Source of the DNA: Trileptium ribeirensis
Lineage: Eukaryota > Nematoda > Enoplea > Enoplida > Thoracostomopsidae
Reading direction: 5' to 3'
Length of the DNA: 64,000 bases
NCBI GenBank assembly: GCA_030248225.1
Contig: JASANE010016064.1
Span: forward strand, 1-64,000
Below, piece by piece: positions 11,380-22,786 of the stretch. A model generated the notes under the pieces. That model ran no database searches. It had not been told where the DNA came from and saw only the letters and a list, made by a program, of their open reading frames with translations. The position numbers and the translations under genes are program-made. Within the stretch, counting starts at the first letter, position 1; each line of letters opens with the position of its first letter.

Positions 11380-12790
11380 TCTCAGAACTTCTGGACTATA
11401 CTAGTGAAGCTCGCTTGCGAGCCAGAATTCAGGTGGTGAGAACAATCCCCGAAGTCTGTTGTAGAAAGCACACACAAACAAAGCCTACACACAGTACGCA
11501 GGTGCAGCATTATATAAACCGTGAGTGATGAGTCAGTTACGCCCGCCTCTTTAGATAGCCAACTTATCGAGCTATTCAAAAATCGGGCTCCGTCACTACA
11601 CCTAAATCGACCATTGCGGTTCGAATGAGCTATATTGCATCAAAATTCGCCCAACCGTTATCGAGATCCAGGTGCGACATATACACAGACAGGACCTCCA
11701 CAACCCCCTCCAGAGCCAAAATTGAAAATTCTCGTTCCTCGGGTTGAGCTCGCTCGGGTTGAGTTTGTACCCGAGCGAGCGAGTACAAAAACAATGAACT
11801 AACAATTTAATAATTCAATAAAACCCTAAATTGACCGTGAAAAGAACGTTAAAGAATTCAAACCGACACTTGAGAAAAATCTCATTTTTCATACCAAGTA
11901 TGAAGTAGAAGTGTGAACAATATTTGCCACACAATATTTTTGACACTCGCCATCAGCTTTTTTGCCCAAAAACCCCATATCCGTCACTAAAACCAACAAT
12001 AAGCACACATTTAGGTGCAGGTGCAGCATTATATAAACCGTGAGTGATGAGTCATAGTTAAGCCCGCCTCTTTTGATAGCCAACGTATGCAGTAGACAAA
12101 ACATCATACAACGAGTACAAAAACAATGAACTAACAAGTTAATAATTCAATAAAACCCTAAATTGACCGTGAAAAGAACGTTAAAGAATTCAAACCGACA
12201 CTTGAGAAAAATCTCATTTTTCATACCAAGTATGAAGCAGAAGTGTGAAAAATATTTGCCACACAATATTTTTGACACTCGCAATCTGATTGTTGGCCCA
12301 GAAAACCCCATATCCGGCACTAAACCAACAATAAGCACACAGTTAGGTGCATTTCCCTCGACTTTTCACCAAATATTAAATTTGGGGCCAACTATAAGCT
12401 TATAGACTCCAGATTGGGAAGTAGTTGAAAAACTTGTTATATATCATTGCAAAGCTCTGGTAAAGCTACATGGAACAGGCCTATTAGTTTGCGGATACCT
12501 TGTTTGCTTATTGAGAAAAGTAGCAAAAACTGGATGGGGTGCCCGAAAAATGGGCCAAAATGACGTCGTTTTGCCTCATAACTTTTCCCACGGGAAAAAA
12601 ATTCAAAAATCGGGCTCCGTCACTACGCTTAAATCGACCATTGCGGTTCGAATGAGCTATCTTACATCAAAAGCCGCCCAACCGTTATCGAAATCCAGGT
12701 GCGACAGACACACAGACAGGACCTCCTCAACGCCCCCCTCCAGAGCCAAAATTGAAAATTCTCATTCCACTCGAATTCAATTAATATCTC
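11380..12790 (+). repeat. Block of interleaved direct duplications
   Basis: A unit of ~150 bp (ACCCTAAATTGACCGTGAAA ... ATATTTTTGACACTCGC) occurs at about 11822 and 12159. A second unit (ATTCAAAAATCGGGCTCCGT ... CCAAAATTGAAAATTCTC) occurs at about 11572 and 12602. A third (GCAGCATTATATAAACCGTG) occurs at about 11502 and 12021. The order indicates duplication and rearrangement of one repeat family. Open frames here follow the repeats and are not taken as genes. Confidence 0.7.
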
Positions 12791-12819
12791 AGAGCTTCTG
12801 TAAGTTTAGTATTAAGTGA

Positions 12820-13640
12820 AATGCGGTAAGGTGTACAGTGCCTATGCGAATCGCAGACTGAGCACAGTGTCAGTGCAAAAATCATCATGAAGTCATTAAT
12901 GGAATTCGGCTCACTACACACATCCTAGCATATTCCAATCAGGGTTAGCCTATGAAACTGGCGTCCGTTGCGTGGTAAGTCCGCAAATGCATATATTTAT
13001 TCATATTTTTAGCATTATTACATTATGTTACGTCTATGTATCTCCATTGACACACCAAGACCAATATTAAATTCAACAATACACCAGAAACAGTAACGCA
13101 TTACGGCTGAAATCACCAACAAGACTTACAGTAATGGTTAATTTAGAGCATTTAGTGGACGCGACCCAAAATCTAAATTTTCTAAAATTACAATAGTACA
13201 ACACTTTTGAGCCATGGAAAATTTATTTTTTATTTAACCCGATCTGACCCGAGCTACATTCGACTGCCAACTTTATCTTGTCGCTTGCATTATATACTGG
13301 CTTCTAGGGTAGGACCACCAATGGACACAGAAGAGATTGTGTGTAACTCACAGGATTAAAATCATCTTTCGGAGCCTGCCCAAGTCGATGTACTTCGTGC
13401 TAAGAAGTACTGTCAAGGAACTGGCAATGTTAACGAAAAAGAAAAAGTTCAGCCCGATTAGTCAAAGTCGCAGCAGCTCACGTTCCGCTTTTAACTATCG
13501 GCTTAACCAAATCTGAAAATCAAAGTGGTTATTATTCCACTACCACCACACTTCTAAGCATCCAATGAATTAGCAATCCCCAGTTTGACTTAAAAATAAC
13601 TGCAGATTACTCAACAGCATTCGATAGTGATAACTTCTTG
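12820..13640. other. Non-coding stretch, nothing recognised
   Basis: No recognised gene or repeat. The part next to the MULE relic may be further decayed transposon sequence. Confidence 0.35.
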
Positions 13641-14486
13641 CCTTTGACTAGTGTCGGTGAATGGAAAAAATAATTCAGATTTTGTCAACTAATACTCATA
13701 TTCGAGAACTATCTCAGCCAAAGAATCCGTTTGTGGACGGGAGATTTGATACAGTGCCACCATTGTTTTTACTATTTATACGATTCACGCGTTTAAGGAT
13801 GAAATTGTTATGCCTTTAGTTTTGCTGTGTTGCCAAATAAATCTAAGAATACTTATACAGGCTAATGCTTCAGGGAAATTTACAAACTGGTTACAACTAT
13901 CGTGCGATCCAGTAATCTCCGATATTTTAAAGAAAGCTGCTATTAATGCTTTTTCGACTTGTTTGCCTAAACGTGGAAAATGACGGACGTTGATTTTATT
14001 TCTCAACCATTGCGTACCGCACAACACAGTAAAGAACATGCCTGTCATTTAAGTAATACTTATCGAAAGAGCCTGGACTTTGATTTGATGCGTAGCCTTT
14101 CGGCACTAGCGGCTTTACCGATTGATCAGGTCGAGCAAGGGTTTGACACAATTTTGACGGATTTTCCCAATTAGTGCATGAATGTAGCGAAAAACTTCGA
14201 ATCAACATTTACTGGCAGCAACATTCGATGTCCAGCTGTGTTTGATAAGGTGATCTGGAACTGTCGACATCGTTTTCCGACTACCTTGCCTCGCACAAAT
14301 AACAATGTTGAACGACGGCATCAAAGTTTTCATCAATTGTTAGTGCTCATCATCCAACAATTTGGAAATTTCGAAAGAAACTATCCTAAGGAACGGCCTG
14401 CCGCTAAGGTACTTGTGCCTTTAGCAGGGCAACCGGCGCCAAAGCAGCACTCAAAATACCGACAATTACATGAACAACATTCTTGA
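13640..14486 (+). pseudogene. MULE (Mutator-like) transposase relic
   Basis: This is a decayed copy of a MULE-family DDE transposase, an enzyme that cuts and moves DNA transposons. Read across frameshifts, the + strand gives family landmarks in order: VDGRFDTVPPLF near 13730 (with the first catalytic Asp position), YTIHAFKDEIVMPLV near 13775, LPNKSKNTYTG in another frame near 13833, SDILKKAAINAFSTC near 13918, then LAALPIDQVEQGFDTIL near 14109. The C-terminal PRTNNNVERRHQSFHQLL near 14293 and VPLAGQPAPKQHSKYR near 14416 match the PRTNN..E..H signature and tail of animal MULE proteins. At least three frameshifts and several stops are present, so it is dead. I did not find the element's terminal repeats. 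The identification rests on remembered family motifs. Confidence 0.8.
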
Positions 14487-14489
14487 ACC

Positions 14490-14995
14490 TTCAACCATTC
14501 ATTGGGAGATACAAACATGACGAATGAAAATGTTTTAGGATTTCTCTGTGAAAATAGCAACTAATCTGCCTTCTGAAATTCAAACTAACTGTTGTAATTT
14601 TATTGTGCAAAGTAATTCTAATTATTAAATTTGTTCTGTAGTTCGTGGTGCTAAAGAAAAAACAATGATTACAAGTTGCTGACTAACCAGTTAAACATTT
14701 CAAGGACTTGACAAACTCAAAAAAAATTTAGCGGCGCACTGTTGTGTTATGTGTAGTTGTTTTGGCCGTCGTTTTAATTGTTTATTATTGAATTTGAAAG
14801 TAAATGAAAGAAAAAATGTGTTTATTTCACAGGTAATGGTTCGTAGACTACTGTTGGTCTCTAAAACATGCACAGATATTTTCTTCACAAACGAAAACAG
14901 CTTAAACGAACAAAATTAATTAATTTATTTATTGTCAAGGTTTGAAATGTTAAAAAGCAGCTTATCGGCCGGTGCTCGATCAGAATGTTCACAAA
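14490..14995. other. Non-coding stretch, nothing recognised
   Basis: Probably flank or remnant of the MULE element. No gene or repeat recognised. Confidence 0.35.
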
Positions 14996-14999
14996 GATG

Positions 15000-15105
15000 T
15001 CCGCTGAAAAGAAGTAATTTTTTGGTCGACAAAGTGTCCGGTCGACAAAGTGTAGGGCCAAACAAAGTGCCCGTCGACAAAATGTCCGTCGACGATATGT
15101 CCGAG
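15000..15105 (+). repeat. Short GTCGACAAAGTGTCC-type tandem motif
   Basis: A 15-17-bp motif GTCGACAAA(G/A)TGTCCG recurs about five times with small changes (GGTCGACAAAGTGTCC, GCCAAACAAAGTGCCC, GTCGACAAAATGTCC, GTCGACGATATGTCC). It stands out from its surroundings and is probably part of a repeat family. Confidence 0.65.
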
Positions 15106-15109
15106 TCCC

Positions 15110-16477
15110 GGTACACAGTATTACCGCATACCATAATACGTGGTATATGTGTAACTCGAAAAATATGCAGACTAGCTACTTAGTATCCTGAATGTTTGCC
15201 CGAAGGTTTTTGAAGTTTATCTCGACATTGCACATGGTAGACAGAATTGGTACCCTTGTGATTTGTCATAAATCCGAAGGTTTAAAGCAACGCATACCTG
15301 AACTCTTTCTCTTTGTTGCTGTTGCAGGAAAACTGTAGCGACGATAAGTGTGCGAGATAAAAATTATATAACGAACTTAAAAGCAAAACCAGTAAAAGCA
15401 CGAATGTATGCACATTTGCTGTTGGAAGAGGTTTATCGGACGAATAAGTGGCACACGCTATGATAAAACCAATGTTGATACACTTCGAATTTGGGTGGCG
15501 ATCGATTTGCAGTGCTACCATTGCTATTTACCCCTAGCTTTGGAACAGCTATTTACCCCTAACTTCGGAACGCGGGCAATGAGTAAAAAAGGCTATGAGT
15601 AAAACAAACTTGCCTTTGTAGCCGAACTAATAAAGCTAGCCCTTTTTCATCTGTACTAATAAGTTGAAGCATAATCGGGCTTGCTGAAAAACTATTCGGC
15701 GAATATGCAGCAAAAGACAAATTTATATAGCATTTTATATAAGGCATACAGCCACCGTTTGCTTGTGTGCATATAGCATCTGTTGACCCTTCCAGAGACG
15801 CGTAAAGATCTTTAGTGCAAAAATCCACCGCTGCTGCTGTTAGTCACTCACAGTAAACAGTAACATTAGTTACATGAACTACATCACCGTGCGAATGCGT
15901 TTCAACCTCAGGCACTCTATTGTCACAATCGCCAGGCTGCGACGCTGTTTTCAACTTTACTCAGACTTTGCGCTATAGATAGTGCTCGCGCAAGGCAAGA
16001 GTTGCGGTAACGATACAGCCCGACCATACCAAGTTCAACACAATATCGTAACAGCTAATAAACGATAAACATGTAATATACAGCTGTTTTAGGATCTAAT
16101 TTTTCTTCAGTGTCAGACGTCGTTGTGGAGAGCGCTTCAAAAAAGCGAGAGACATTCGACACTAGTCGAAAAGCCACCAAGCTATTTTATAAATAAATAA
16201 GTTTAGTTATAATCATTCTCTGAAGAACATAAAGCCATATAAGAAACTATTGCTCCTTGATTTACTATAGTACAAAAATAGCATAGCAAACACACTCGAA
16301 AGTGCAAGCTATTTCATTATCACAGCTAGCCGATACGTCAGTAACTGAAATTTACTACATGCAACTATACTATATCAATTAAATTAGATATAAAGATAAC
16401 AAAACATTGTCATTACAAACACTTAAAAGTATTTGTTTATTCTTACCTAATATTTTTAGTTCTTATTTCAGATAGAA
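15110..16477. other. Non-coding stretch, nothing recognised
   Basis: No recognised gene, RNA or repeat. Confidence 0.4.
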
Positions 16478-16480
16478 TTA

Positions 16481-16793
16481 AGGCGTGTTCACACGCTCAA
16501 ACTTTTTGCTTGAAATTTTTTGATCAAAATTTGATGGTAATTTTTAACTAAAAATTGCGATATTCCAAAATTTGAGAACAAAATTTCAAGCTCCTCAATT
16601 TTTTTCAGAAATAAATCCTTGTTGTGATTGGCTACACAAACATCCCAGAAAAGTTTGAACAGCGTCCATACATTCAAACTTACCAAAAACTCCAAACACA
16701 CGCTTTTCAAACTTTATCTGAAATTTGACCAAAATTTGAATTAAAATTTTGATCAAAGTTTGAACAAAAAAGTTTGAGCGTATGAACATGCTT
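16481..16793. mobile_element. PIF/Harbinger-like MITE, 313 bp
   Basis: Ends AGGCGTGTTCACACGCTCAA and (reverse complement of the right end) AAGCATGTTCATACGCTCAA are imperfect inverted repeats that continue inward as AAACTTTTTG... for tens of bases. TTA flanks both sides (16478-16480 and 16794-16796). A TTA target and GGCGTGTTCA-type ends suggest PIF/Harbinger. The interior is rich in AAATTTTGATCAAA-type palindromes. Minus-strand frames across it are artefacts. Confidence 0.7.
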
Positions 16794-16796
16794 TTA

Positions 16797-17566
16797 GTTA
16801 AAGCAAGATGTATAGCAAATTCGACCAGATGGAGAAGATGGTGCAAACGGCCAAACGGGTCGAACGAATAAACCGGTAGTAAGGATGTTTTAGCTTTGGG
16901 CTGCAGCCCACATATTATTTTAAAGTTTGTTCCAAGACTTTATCGTAGATTTACGAGAAACTGCATGATTCGCTTTTTTTGAGAAATTCTTTTAAAGTGG
17001 CAATGATATACCACTTATAGTTTTCAGTCGCAGCCAACTAAAAGCCAGGAACATTGCGACCGGGATTAGGTGCAACGTTACATGCCGCTGTAACCCTATT
17101 TTGGTTAAAAATATTTAAAAGTCTTGGAACTTTAACACTCTTTATATTTCTGCAGCTGAACTTTTTTGTGTGAATTCTTCAAATATGTAGCTTTCGTTTA
17201 CGAAAACTACACATAAATGTCTTATTGCCGAGCATTAATACTGTAACGTACGGTTTATTACTAAAATTTTCGTGGTATACCTATAAAGGCTAAGTGTGCA
17301 TATCTCTGTTAGGATTTACTTTATAAGCCAATATTGTTTATCGAAATCCAATAGTTCTTTGAATATATCAATGAGCGCTTAAAATATTAAGCTCTGAGCA
17401 CTGACCTTGGCATTCGTAACGCCATATTTTGATGCGCCTCATCAGATATGATCCGTGAGTCCACACATAACCTTGCTGAGTCATCGCGAGCCAAAATTTA
17501 AATATACATTATCGACTCAATAAGTGCAACGGAGGGAGACTTGACACGATCCTTATTCCATTGCAG
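16797..17566. other. Region upstream of the GPCR gene
   Basis: Presumed upstream intron or promoter-proximal sequence. No TATA element or coding exon could be assigned. A good splice acceptor (TTATTCCATTGCAG, ending 17566) suggests that a non-coding first exon lies further upstream. Confidence 0.35.
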
Positions 17567-17695
17567 TTTGTAAACATGGAATATAACTTGAAGGAAGATA
17601 TTGATATACGATGCTAATTATTTCTATGTGAAAACTTTAGTAAAATACAAGATCGCTCTGAGTAATGAGTTCTTTTTGTACTTAATAAACATCAA
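17567..17695 (+). promoter_or_regulatory. Probable 5' untranslated part of GPCR exon, with a 14-codon uORF
   Basis: Downstream of the acceptor-like TTATTCCATTGCAG lies an ATG at 17576. It opens a 13-residue upstream reading frame ending in TAA at 17615-17617. The GPCR ATG follows at 17696 in a different frame. A short uORF in the leader would be expected to lower or condition receptor translation. The 5' exon border is inferred from sequence only. Confidence 0.4.
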
Positions 17696-17983
17696 ATGGC
17701 AGTGTCTTCAAGCCGAAACGTCACTGTTGAATACAGTTGCGCTGAGCCACTTCCGAAGCAGCATGGTGCTCAAAACAATGAAGCATACTCGACGCATTTG
17801 CTATTTGGGTTTCTGGCACTTTCCATCGTTCCACTGGCCACAATTTTTGGTAATAGCCTGGTAATCGCTGCTATTCTGGTCGAACGCACGCTCAAAACAA
17901 CAACCAACTATCTTTTGCTCAGTCTTGCAGTCGCTGATTTACTCGTTGGCCTAGTAGTCATGCCGTTTTCGATATACTTTATA
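17696..17983 (+). CDS. Aminergic GPCR (D2/5-HT1-like), coding exon 1: N-terminus, TM1, TM2
   Basis: First coding exon of a predicted 712-residue rhodopsin-family receptor for a biogenic amine in the plasma membrane. It encodes residues 1-96. The extracellular N-terminus has an N-glycosylation site (Asn8-Val-Thr). TM1 is about residues 36-62 with the conserved GN pair (Asn53, position 1.50). TM2 carries [16 protein letters not shown] with the sodium-site Asp81 (2.50). The start ATG has A at -3 and G at +4, and the frame is closed upstream by TGA at about 17663, so no longer in-frame start exists in this exon. The exon ends ...TTTATA|GTAAGT in phase 0, which joins cleanly to exon 2 at 22674. 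Confidence 0.9.
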
Positions 17984-18454
17984 GTAAGTTGTATTTTAGT
18001 GCAATTTTTAGTAACTTGATATAAGTTGAGTATGAACATTTCAAACCAAAAATTATTCAAGTATAAATTTCCGATATAGAGGCGACATGCAAGATTAAAC
18101 CAAGATATCTCATGGACTGAAGGCGTGAAATATAGCATAAATGAAAATATATTTAATGCCATAAAAATTCAGGTATACAAAATGTAATATATTTTAACGT
18201 TATTGAATTCTGAGTGAGTGAAAAGAGCCAAGCGAAGAATTCTTACAAGCCAGGAGTGTGAAATTTGGGAGCGTCTGTTTGTGGGTTATTTTTCGTGTGA
18301 CATGCATAACTCAGCTGATAGGTAGATCAGGTCGTACGATACCTAATTCGAAAGCTCGAAATCTCTATTTGTGCCCTTTAGTTGGACGCAACAACGATTC
18401 CAACACATTCCTCTTAAAAAGGGGATCCGAAAGGGCCCAGGTCGGGTCCTTATA
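17984..18454. other. GPCR intron 1, 5' part
   Basis: Intron sequence after the GTAAGT donor. A small open frame at 18258-18455 runs into the repeat that follows and is not taken as coding. Confidence 0.5.
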
Positions 18455-18905
18455 AATACCACCAAAATACGTTATGAGCCATATCTTGACAACCACCTGT
18501 ACGATCGGGCCGAATTTAGGCTCATTTTGTTCAGAAAGTTTAGCTCTATAATGGTGTTGTTGCCGAGTTCACCTACGCGCCAGGTTTGGGTCAAAATGGG
18601 TTTTAAAATGGACCCTTGGGACCCCTAAAACACTAAATTGGTTATATCTCCTTAGCCACTGGAGCGATTCGGCTAAGATTGGGCTTTTTGGTGCAGAAAG
18701 CAAACCTCTATATAGCTTTATACGCTGCGTTGCTATTGACCTCACCTGTCGAGGGTAGATTTAAGATGGGTTTTAAATAGCCTCTTGGGCCTGAAAACAC
18801 CAAATTAGCCATATCTCTTCAACGACTATATCGATTCAACCGCGCTTGGGCTCATTTCGTTCATAGAACAAAGCTACGGATTGCTCTATGTGGTGCTCCA
18901 CTATT
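18455..18905 (+). repeat. Three diverged ~165-bp repeats in GPCR intron 1
   Basis: Units share GGGTTTTAAAATGG(A)CC, CTTGGGACC, AACACTAAATTGG and CATATCTC...ATTCGGC...GGGCT landmarks near 18480, 18640 and 18805. Divergence is moderate to high. They may be related to the three units at 1700-2215. Confidence 0.55.
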
Positions 18906-20709
18906 TGAGTTTTGTTTTAGGTTTTTTACTTTAACGAAATGTAAGTATTTGCCTAACATTTATATACGCTCAGAATTCATTTTCTTGGCCATGTTATAAG
19001 TCCCTAGTATATTAATGAGCTTTCTGTCGTTCTCGATACTCTAAACCTCATCCTTAGCCTTAGCATAAGTGCGACATATTACACGAGTCTTGGATTAAGC
19101 CTGAACTTAAATCGAGGGCTCCCACATCCGAACCCTCGCTGTTTTTCTAACAATATATTGTACAATCTTTGAAAGTGATATTTTGTTGTATATGTGACTG
19201 TATTGTTTAATTTTAACACTCAATTTCGATTCTGTAAAATACTAATATTTATAATTCAGTGCATGCGAAAGTTCGACATGTATTGCAAAGCTAGTGTAAA
19301 CAATATTCATGTTCAAAAAGCGAATTTGTAGAGACCTGGCTAGCTCTTTTCCTACAAGAAATGCTTCATATCAGATTATAAATTTGAGACCTCTTATCAA
19401 TTTACTAAAAATATATATTTAATGAAAGAAGTAAATAATTCAATGGAATATTTATATTTAGACGTTAATAAGTATTACCATTAAAATTGTGCTTTACACG
19501 ATACATGTAGTCTGTAGAAATTTGGCAGAAAACAATAATCGTTTAAGGGTTATGTATGAAATAAAATAATATGACATAAGAATGCGAAATCAGACGGCGA
19601 TAGAACAGATCATTATAAGCGTTAAAGTTATGAGTTTATGCCACTTTGTCGTTCAACCTGTGCAAACGAGGCTTTGAAAGTGTTATTCTGGTGAAGGTTT
19701 AGATGCTATGCACCATGATTATGACTAAACGCCAATAAAACAGATATTAAACATGTTTTTCATGGCGCTGAATTACGTAACATTTAAACTGGTATTTGTT
19801 ATGTGCGGAACGGCTTTATGCGCACCGTGGCAAATAATTTATACCATATACCTATGCTCATAACGGGATTGTCCACCCGGAGGCGTTGGGCCCTCCCTCG
19901 GTGCTAAGCGTCAACCACCACTTTCCCTCGGCACATATTGCGACCTCGGTAGAGAGGCCGAAAACCCACCTTCCACCCCGCCCCATTGGCATTGTCGAAC
20001 CTTGATCATGTATGGTATATGCAAAAATTTATTACAATACATTTTGACATAATTGTAAGCCTGTGTAATTGAGTTTATCTAATATATATTACCATCTACT
20101 GCTGAGGCTTTAGTACCCAAAATTCGAGAAAAGACGCAATTTTGTTATCAAATCGTCAGCTTTACAGAAAAGCAGGATAACCTATTATACTATTTTATAA
20201 CGAAGATATAAGTTTCCATTTGCGCCTAATACTAGTTTTGATCATGGCCACGGTAAAAGTACAACGCCAATGATCAAAACTAGTTTCCATCATTCGTTTA
20301 TAACTTACCTTACAACGACGCTATATATGGTATTGTGTTTTATTACATAGCTAGGCTTGAGGTTTGAAGTTAAGCTATATTCGGATTTTCTTTCAAAGAA
20401 TTAAAAAGCCAAATTCGTGGAAATTAAGAAATAGTCAATTATTTTATGCATTCTATATTTTTTTCATGTTTGTCATATAATCTTATGGCAATTTATATAT
20501 AATTGAAAATCAGAATATTAATAATATTCGCTAATTCAATAAACCTATAATTCATAACCATACGTGTCTATGTCACCGATTTTAATTTCCTTTATGGCTT
20601 TGTACCATGACTTGAACATGTTACTGTGCAACAGCTATCGCACCAAGCAGGAGACCTCGCAATCTACCTAATTAAATGTAAACACATCGTGAAAATCTGA
20701 TCTTCAAAA
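18906..20709. other. GPCR intron 1, middle part
   Basis: Mostly AT-rich with no exon-like sequence. A small GC-rich island at about 19865-20000 (CACCCGGAGGCGTTGGGCCC...CCACCTTCCACCCCGCCCC) is flanked by CCATATAC / GTATATG-type sequence and may be an inserted element. Its identity is unknown. Confidence 0.4.
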
Positions 20710-22329
20710 ACATTGGTGTGAGTCTTACGCGATTTGTTTTGCTAAAACTGCTTCACCGATGGTCCAAATCTGTACTCCAGCTGACTTTCAGGTTATAGTA
20801 GGACCTTTGAACCGCTTTGTGCGGAGAGAGAAGAAGTTTAAAGATTGGATTTCAATATTAACGACACCAAAGTTATAATTTTAATTAAATATAACATTGG
20901 TGTGAGCCTTACGCGAGTTGTTGCGCTAAAACTGCTTCACCGATAGTCCAAATCTGTACTCCAGCTGACTGTCAGGTTATAGTAGGACCTTTGAACCGCT
21001 TTGTGCGGAGAGAGAAGAAGTTTAAAGATTGGATTTCAATATTAACGACACCAAAGTTATAATTTTAATTAAATATAACATTGGTGTGAGCCTTACGCGA
21101 TTTGTTTTGCTAAAACTGCTTCACCGATGGTCCAAATCTGTACTCCAGCTGACTGTCAGGTTATAGTAGGACCTTTGAACCGCTTTGTGCGGAGAGAGAA
21201 GAAGTTTAAAGATTGGATTTCAATATTAACGACACCAAAGTTATAATTTTAATTAAATATAACATTGGTGTGAGCCTTACGCGAGTTGTTGTGCTAAAAC
21301 TGCTTCACCGATAGTCCAAATCTGTACTCCAGCTGACTTTCAGGTTATAGTAGGACCTTTGAACCGCTTTGTGCGGAGAGAGAAGAAGTTTAAAGATTGG
21401 ATTTCAATATTAACGACACCAAAGTTATAATTTTAATTAAATATAACATCATGAGGCTCTACCAGTTGTTGCGCTGAACTTGTTGCGCGATAGTCCAAAT
21501 CTGTACTCCAGCTGACTGTCAGGTATAGTAGGACCTAACCGCTGTGCGGAGAAGAGAAGAAGAAAGATTGGTGTGAGCCATATTTACGACACGAAAGTTA
21601 TAATTTTATCATTGGTCCTTGTTGCGCTAAAACTGCTTCACCGATAGTCCAAATCTGTACTCCAGCTGACTGTCAGGTTATAGTAGGACATTTGAACCGC
21701 TTTGTGCGAGAGAGAAGAAGTTTAAAGATTGGATTTCAATATTAACGACACCAAAGTTATAATTTTAATTACATATAACATTGGTGTGAGCCTTACGCGA
21801 GTTGTTGTGCTAAAACTGCTTCGCCGATAGTCCAAATCTGTACTCCAGCTGACTGTCAGGTTATAGTAGGACCTTTGAACCGCTTTGTGCGGAGAGAGAA
21901 GAAGTTTAAAGATTGGATTTCAATATTAACGACACCAAAGTTATAATTTTAATTAAATATAACATTGGTGTGAGCCTTACGCGAGTTGTTGTGCTAAAAC
22001 TGCTTCACCGATAGTCCAAATCTGTACTCCAGCTGACTGTCAGGTTATAGTAGGACCTTTGAACCGCTTTGTGCGGAGAGAGAAGAAGTTTAAAGATTGG
22101 ATTTCAATATTAACGACACCAAAGTTATAATTTTAATTAAATATAACATTGGTGTGAGCCTTACGCGAGTTGTTGTGCTAAAACTGCTTCACCGATAGTC
22201 CAAATCTGTACTCCAGCTGACTGTCAGGTTATAGTAGGACCTTTGAACCGCTTTGTGCGGAGAGAGAAGAAGTTTAAAGATTGGATTTCAATATTAACGA
22301 TACCAAACTTATAATTATAATTAAATATA
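20710..22329 (+). repeat. 184-bp satellite array, about 9 copies, in GPCR intron 1
   Basis: The unit starts ACATTGGTGTGAGCCTTACG and includes CCAAATCTGTACTCCAGCTG and GAACCGCTTTGTGCGG. Copies begin at 20710, 20894, 21078, 21262, 21446, ~21609, 21778, 21962 and 22146. The spacing is exactly 184 bp except for two shortened, rearranged copies in the middle (21446-21777). The outer copies are almost identical, which implies recent homogenisation. The array stops about 340 bp before exon 2. No coding potential. Confidence 0.95.
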
Positions 22330-22673
22330 ATAAATATATACAACATATATAATAGTATTTAACGATAATAGATACTAATATGACAGTACATCTAACTTAA
22401 GCTGCAACAAGGTTTGTTTAAGCAATATATATACAAAATAGATAATTACAACTTAAAATAGCAATATGATAGCCACAGATAGTAAATTATACAACCAGAG
22501 AACATATTGTTGGTTTGAAGATAGTAACACGAGGCGATTATCCTGCTTTTCTGTAGGTCTGTTAATTTATAAAAAATTGTATATGTTGTATCCAATTTTG
22601 TTCACTAATAATGGCTCAGCGATAAATAGAATTTTTTTAATAAATTAACTCTATTTTTATTGCTGATTTTAAG
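22330..22673. other. GPCR intron 1, 3' end
   Basis: AT-rich sequence leading to the acceptor TTGCTGATTTTAAG (ending 22673) of coding exon 2. Nothing else recognised. Confidence 0.5.
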
Positions 22674-22786
22674 GTCAACCGTTTATGTTGGGAACTTCCA
22701 GTTTTTGCGTGTGACATATTTGTAATAGTCGATGTTACAGCCAGTACTTCTTCAATCGTACATCTCACTGCTATAAGTGTCGACAG
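22674..22786 (+). CDS. Aminergic GPCR, coding exon 2: ECL1, TM3
   Basis: A 113-bp exon encoding residues 97-133 plus two bases of codon 134. It lies between TTTTAAG| and GACAG|GTAAGAG. It encodes the ECL1 Trp102, Cys109 (3.25, the disulphide partner of ECL2) and TM3 VDVTASTSSIVHLTAISVD. Asp116 falls exactly at 3.32, the amine-binding Asp of aminergic receptors, 18 residues before Arg134 of the DRY motif (3.50). The Arg codon is split AG|A by the intron. Phase and spacing match both neighbouring exons. It is too short to appear as a long open frame and was found by searching for TM3 signature residues next to a donor. Confidence 0.9.
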
